Shown: in pieces, positions 37,654-41,546 of the stretch
Layout of the letters: each line of letters begins with the position of its first letter
Numbering within the stretch: the first letter of the stretch is position 1
Source of the DNA: Priapulus caudatus
Taxonomy: Eukaryota > Priapulida > Priapulimorpha > Priapulimorphida > Priapulidae
Direction: 5' to 3'
Length of the DNA stretch: 41,546 bases
NCBI RefSeq assembly: GCF_000485595.1
Contig: NW_014577150.1
Coordinates: 490,954 to 532,499, forward strand
Made by a program: the position numbers and the translations under genes
Notes under the pieces: generated by a model
The model's database searches: none
The model's input: only the letters and a program-made list of their open reading frames with translations
What the model was told of the DNA's origin: nothing

Positions 37654-38646
37654 CTACCAATTAAAGCGACGGCCAACTAGTTTGTAGAGTTTTTCATTAT
37701 ACGGCCAAAAGAGCGTTTTCAAATTTTTCTCGATTACGAAATCGACGTCGGGATGCGGTCTACCCTTGCCCTCGCCCATGCACACGTGCTTCGTCTGATT
37801 CGCAGAACCTTTCTTCATGCAATAAAACCCCTTCGCTTCGTTGTAGACCAACGAGTCCTCGGTTATCTTATGCGCGAGCCTTAAAAAGGTCTCTATCTGC
37901 CGCACCTCGGACACGGGGTCCGTCACGAGTCTGTCGCCATCGACTATATGTATCTGCTCGCTACGGAACGTCGCGTACCACGGCAGCAAGTAGTTATAGT
38001 ACAGACTCTGCCGCACGTTCAACGAGTCCGGGTTCACTCCGCCGCTATTGTTCCCCGCCACCGTTTCCTCGAAGGTCTTAGTCGAGCGACCACGGCTGAC
38101 ATCCTGCAGATAACTAGACACCGTCCGAACAAACGGGTCTTTGACCATAATCAGCAGGCGCACGGAATCATTCATTGCCTTAATCCGTGCCGGCACGTCG
38201 CCGTCGTAAACGTAGCTCGGCGATTTCTCGAGCGACACTTGGCCGGGTGACGAGCAGCGCATCATGCGTCTGTACCAGTCGAGACCGCGTCGCCAGTGGC
38301 TGTTGAAGAAGTTCACTTCGAACGGGTGCGCGATGCGCGCCATCACGTCCGGATGAAGGTCGAGCATCTTGAGCAGAGCGAACGTGCCGCACTTCGGAAA
38401 GCCGACGATGACGCACTGCGGCAGCAAGCGCGACTTTCCCGCCGCGCAGCGCCGTCTCTCGCCGTCGCTCGTCGCGTAGATGGGATTGACGACGATCTCA
38501 CGCGCGCCGCCGCTCGCCGACTCCTGCTGCGACGTCGTACCGAACATACGCTGGTTGACAGTTATCAGCGCGAGCAAGCAAGATGTTAACACGAGTAGAA
38601 CACCGGCCTGACGACAGCTGACAGTTCGCTGACGGAGAAATTCCAT
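37654..38646 (-). CDS. heparan sulfate glucosamine 3-O-sulfotransferase-like, intronless
   Basis: 330-residue type II Golgi membrane enzyme. The family transfers sulfate from PAPS to the 3-OH of glucosamine in heparan sulfate. Visible: short basic cytosolic tail, membrane anchor ~14-30 (AGVLLVLTSCLLALITV), stem to ~75, then the PAPS 5' loop VGFPKCGT (81-88, Lys85), the catalytic-base position Glu110 in FEVNFF, EKSPSY (140-145), the 3'-phosphate segment IMVKDPFVRTVSSY (166-179), VDGDRL (235-240), paired Cys276 and Cys289 and GKGRPHP. Sequons lie at N159, N199 and N283. Length suits the HS3ST family. Oddities: KCGT where vertebrate enzymes have KGGT, and VKDP for VREP. The ATG at 38646 has G at -3 and +4; upstream in-frame sequence has no ATG. 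No splice is needed; the whole domain is in one exon. An invertebrate HS3ST1/5-like paralogue is likely; substrate preference is unknown. Confidence 0.93.
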   Translation of the reverse strand: MEFLRQRTVSCRQAGVLLVLTSCLLALITVNQRMFGTTSQQESASGGAREIVVNPIYATSDGERRRCAAGKSRLLPQCVIVGFPKCGTFALLKMLDLHPDVMARIAHPFEVNFFNSHWRRGLDWYRRMMRCSSPGQVSLEKSPSYVYDGDVPARIKAMNDSVRLLIMVKDPFVRTVSSYLQDVSRGRSTKTFEETVAGNNSGGVNPDSLNVRQSLYYNYLLPWYATFRSEQIHIVDGDRLVTDPVSEVRQIETFLRLAHKITEDSLVYNEAKGFYCMKKGSANQTKHVCMGEGKGRPHPDVDFVIEKNLKTLFWPYNEKLYKLVGRRFNW

Positions 38647-39246
38647 CGCGGTGGAATATACGTGACGGTGGCTATACACTAGAGCATGTTGATATCAGCG
38701 CACTATACACATCTGCATTTTCGCTTCTACCCGATACTGTTACACTCGAGCATCCTACTGCACTTCTGGGATGCACGTGTACATATCCGCGACCAGTGAG
38801 GTTTGTCTGGTAACGCTAGGACGAGCTGCTGCGCTTTGCTGCGCTCTGCTGCTCATGCGCATAACCCTGACCACGTATAGGGTCAGCGGCCGTACTAGTT
38901 TAAATTCGCGCACAGGGAACACGATTGTCTATTTTTGTGCTTTGTAGCGCGAAAATAGCGCATCAGTATTCAGTAACACTAGCATGTTGCAGAGATCCTG
39001 CCGATATGGTGCAGCACCTGGCTGTTCGTGTCACACTCTGTCCGAAAACTCAATACTGGCAACATTGACTTGCTACATCGTAATGCAACAAGTGCCGCAG
39101 AGCGACAGTGCTCACCTGACGGTAGGTGTTCTGATGCTAAACTCACTGGCAAACAAATCAAGAGCACCCTCCCATCGCAGCGTTCGCTCTCCCTCGTTGT
39201 CTCTCTCATTCTTTCTCTTTCGCTCTCTCGCTCGATCACACACACA

Positions 39247-39298
<52 letters not shown>

Positions 39299-39735
39299 CT
39301 CTCTCTTCCCTTCACGCTCTCTCTCTCGTTCGCTCACACAAGACATTGATATATGAGGCCGAACACAAAGGGTTCGCGGATGAATAGATATGATCACGAT
39401 TGAAAGATGATATGATCAGGCCAGCACCGCGTGTTTGTATACCGATTTAGTGTGCGTATAAAAGAGTGTGCGCTCTATAGAAGCGTTTACGGCCGGTTGT
39501 TAACCATAGGAGTGTTTTTCAGTGATTCGCGGAAGTCGGAAGGACGTGCGACGGCAGTCGGGCCGTACAAAGGCTTTCTCGGAAATGGTGTTTACGCGAA
39601 TTATTTCTGCATCGAGCGTAATGTTCGGTGAACACTCGCGGCAACTCAAAGATTTGACGTGTAAAGGTGCTTCGCTATAAGCTTGCGTGTGGAGAAGCGA
39701 CCACATGCCTCGCTATATCCGCGCAGCGTGCTTAC
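38647..39735 (-). other. interval between sulfotransferase start and cyclase exon 1
   Basis: 1.1 kb holding the sulfotransferase 5' flank and, if the cyclase transcript continues leftward, part of its first intron. No additional exon recognised. Contains the CT microsatellite at 39251-39296. Confidence 0.5.
39251..39296. repeat. (CT)n microsatellite
   Basis: Uninterrupted CTCTCT for about 46 bases, flanked by shorter CTCTCT and CACACA runs between 39188 and 39335. Ser-Leu and Arg-Glu frames are artefacts. Confidence 0.95.
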
Positions 39736-39740
39736 CTGAA
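39730..39740 (-). promoter_or_regulatory. splice donor of adenylyl cyclase exon 1
   Basis: On the minus strand the sequence reads GGCTTCAG then GTAAGC, a near-consensus donor. The last exon base is 39736 and the intron starts at 39735. The cut falls exactly after codon 194 (phase 0). Reading through gives 29 unrelated residues and a stop. Confidence 0.85.
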
Positions 39741-40317
39741 GCCATAGTGGTAGTGCGAAGACGTCATTCACGCACAAGGCAGCAACCACGGTGTGGCAGA
39801 TCGGCAGTATAATTCCAAATAGCACGGAGAAGTAGGTTTTCAACGGTAGCATCGCGTAGACGAGGAACACGACGAAGATGATCTCCCACACTCCCTCCGG
39901 AGCCGCGCGCAGCCAGACCTCATCCTGGCCGACCGGTACCACGTAGTTGACCGGAAGCGATATCGCAGCGAATAGAGCGCCCAGTATGAGGATGATGTAG
40001 CAGACGACGAGCAGGTGCGAGTCCTTCATCCATCGCGTGTTGGTGTAGGTGAGCAGGAAGAAGAAGAGCACGCACTGCGCGCCGTAGTAGACGTTCTGTA
40101 CGGTCGGCTGGCCCGTGAAGACGAGGCTGATGACGGCCAGCGCGCCCGACAGTACGATGAAGAGCAGCAGCACCGACGCGATCGACGACTGCTGCAGCTT
40201 GAAGATGTACTTCTGGTAGAGCCTCTCCAATTCGTCGCTCTCGAATCTTCGCCGCTGCAATATCCATTGTAGTCTGATATTGGGGCGGCTCGTGAGCGTC
40301 TTGACGCTGTGATCCAT
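39736..40317 (-). CDS. membrane adenylyl cyclase, first coding exon (partial)
   Basis: 194 codons of the N-terminal membrane domain of a class III transmembrane adenylyl cyclase, which makes cAMP from ATP at the plasma membrane under G-protein control. The exon starts with about 46 cytosolic residues containing the family signature DELERLYQKYIFKLQQSS. Five hydrophobic helices follow: ~47-67, 74-91, 101-121, 143-160 and 162-183. LVYAMLPLKTYFSVLFG (around 152-168) matches the conserved helix 4-5 junction of the family. The sixth helix and both catalytic domains would be in later exons; none is recognised in the window. The ATG at 40317 has G at -3 and +4 and is the first in-frame ATG. It resembles vertebrate types 5/6 most to me, but the subtype is not resolved. 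GC-rich compared with its flanks. Confidence 0.88.
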
Positions 40318-40931
40318 GGCTTCAGGCGCTCTATATGCGGCACCGCATGACGCGCATGCCCCGCAGCTGCTGTACTGAGTGCACGCGCGGCCGTGTGACC
40401 GACTCCGCGCTGGTTAATAACGGCTTCGTTGGTGGAAGAGCATTCCTACCCGCTCTCCGGCGAGGCGACCGGAAATGATGCGAGACCCAGGCACGGGTAG
40501 GGGGGAGCACGTCAGTCAGCCGCGCCTAATAGATATCAGCCCTCACTCGACCACTGCGGAAAGTCTTTGCGTATTGGCAGCGATCTGTATAATACCAGAA
40601 ACAACGTCGAGGATAGCGCTCAACCTTATCGCGTTCGTTCATCGTTGCCGCGTTCGTGCATTAAATGAGAAATAGATAGACTGGCTGTAGAGGTAGCCTG
40701 TCTACTACTATAGCCTGTCTTTCTACTTTGTTGTTCCTTTACGCAGGAGAGCAGAGCCCTGTGCTCACAGGCACTTGGAACGTCTCAATAAATAAAAAAA
40801 TGTAAATAAACACGAAATGTATTTACTACCAAAGTCTTAATGTTTCTCTACTCTATTTCGCCTATAATCACCTGTAAATGCCGGTCAAATGCTCATCTGC
40901 AACACACAAGTACACCGCACGCTAGCTGCTG
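40318..40931 (-). other. upstream region of the cyclase gene
   Basis: GC-rich near the start codon (40318-40480), as expected for a 5' UTR or promoter, then AT-rich. No confident TATA box, initiator or upstream exon. Confidence 0.4.
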
Positions 40932-40991
40932 CACACTGACACATAAATATATAGTATACATGTATACACTATATATTTATGTGTCAGTGTG
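40932..40991. repeat. 60-bp palindrome
   Basis: CACACTGACACATAAATATA continues to TAGT, a short ATACATGTAT centre, then the exact complement ending TTATGTGTCAGTGTG. Both 24-base arms match perfectly, and the centre is itself palindromic, so the full 60 bases can fold or exist as a cruciform. Confidence 0.95.
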
Positions 40992-41026
40992 GCTGAAGGG
41001 GTCGTTGTCGTACTACAGATATGTAC

Positions 41027-41108
41027 CCGAGGTACAAGACCAAACCAAAGTACAAGTACCAACAATACAAGTACCAGACCTACCGAGGTACAAGTGTACC
41101 AGACCTGT
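41027..41108. repeat. short GTACC/GTACAAG-rich repeat
   Basis: Two copies of CCGAGGTACAAG (near 41028 and 41082) and several AAGTACC or GTACCAGACC words in about 80 bases. Degenerate. Confidence 0.5.
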
Positions 41109-41164
41109 ATCTTCTCAGCATATAATGTACCCTGCGTTTACATAAACGTACCTGCCCCTGAGAT

Positions 41165-41546
41165 GGAGATCGAATGAAGACGGTCATGGAGGAGGAGTAG
41201 GGGGCAGGAGGAGGAGGAGGAGAAAGAGGGGAGAAGGTGATGGAGTAGGGGGAGGAGGAGGAGGGGAGGAGGGGGAAGAGGAGGAGCGGAGAATGTGATG
41301 GAGATCGAATGAAAACGGTCATGGAGGAGGAGTAGGGGGCAGGAGGAGGAGGAGGAGGAGGAGCAGAGAAGGTGATGGAGATCAAATGAAGAAGGTCATG
41401 GAGGAGGAGTAGGGGGCAGGAGGAGGAGGAGGAGGAGGAGCAGAGAAGGTGATGGAGATCAAATGAAGAAGGTCATGGAGGAGGAGTAGGGGGCAGGAGG
41501 AGGAGGAGGAGGAGGAGCAGAGAAGGTGATGGAGATCAAATGAAGA
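41165..41546. repeat. 77-bp GGAGGA-rich minisatellite
   Basis: Repeated GTCATGGAGGAGGAGTAGGG, GGCAGGAGGAGGAGG and GGTGATGGAGATC(A/G)AATGAA. The word GTCATGGAGG starts at about 41183, 41318, 41395 and 41472, so the last units have a 77-base period and the first is a longer variant. The array runs off the window. Pro/Ser-rich frames on the minus strand are artefacts. Confidence 0.93.

Noticed and set aside
38647-38679. Longer sulfotransferase start 11 codons upstream
   Set aside because: That start would be GTG; the ATG at 38646 has a strong context and gives the expected short cytosolic tail.
41080-41385. 101-codon Pro/Ser-rich minus-strand frame
   Set aside because: Translation of the 77-bp GGAGGA minisatellite.

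Overview
This window looks like nuclear DNA of a metazoan, most likely a marine invertebrate. It holds one intact animal-type sulfotransferase gene and the first coding exon of a membrane adenylyl cyclase, the latter ending in a clean GTAAGC splice donor. Short interstitial CCCTAA tracts are present, and microsatellites, minisatellites and short inverted-repeat elements fill most of the rest. Nothing suggests bacterial, plastid or mitochondrial origin. I cannot name the species.

Layout. 1-259 is a near-perfect palindrome that probably continues to the left of the window. About 105-2250 is a non-coding, hairpin-rich repeat element (copy A); a direct second copy (copy B) lies at about 21419-23540. 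From 2251 to 10924 there are microsatellites, a short telomere-like tract and long stretches where I see no gene; a 25-N gap sits at 10925-10949. From 10950 to 31800 the dominant structure is a very large imperfect inverted repeat. The left arm (10950-19822) and right arm (about 23531-31800) are reverse complements of each other, separated by a spacer holding minisatellites and copy B. Both arms carry a composite trinucleotide tract (12194-12890 and 29783-30694) and a purine/pyrimidine-biased tract. The two arms, and copies A and B, differ to a striking degree by one-base insertions and deletions. This raises the possibility of unpolished sequence, alternative haplotypes or a misassembly rather than a real biological duplication.

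The right end is ordinary gene territory with mobile-element debris: a broken repeat-derived coding region with a cysteine-rich C-terminus (33734-34593), a diverged dispersed repeat (34680-35290), a MITE-like element with about 65-bp terminal inverted repeats (35302-35530) and a second inverted-repeat element (36290-36655). Then follow two minus-strand genes: an apparently intronless heparan sulfate 3-O-sulfotransferase-like gene (37654-38646) and, 1.1 kb upstream, the adenylyl cyclase first exon (39736-40317). The cyclase catalytic exons are not recognisable in the window, so the sulfotransferase is either nested in cyclase intron 1 or the join is wrong. The window ends in a 77-bp GGAGGA-rich minisatellite. 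The two genes share no evident pathway: one modifies heparan sulfate in the Golgi, the other makes cAMP at the plasma membrane.
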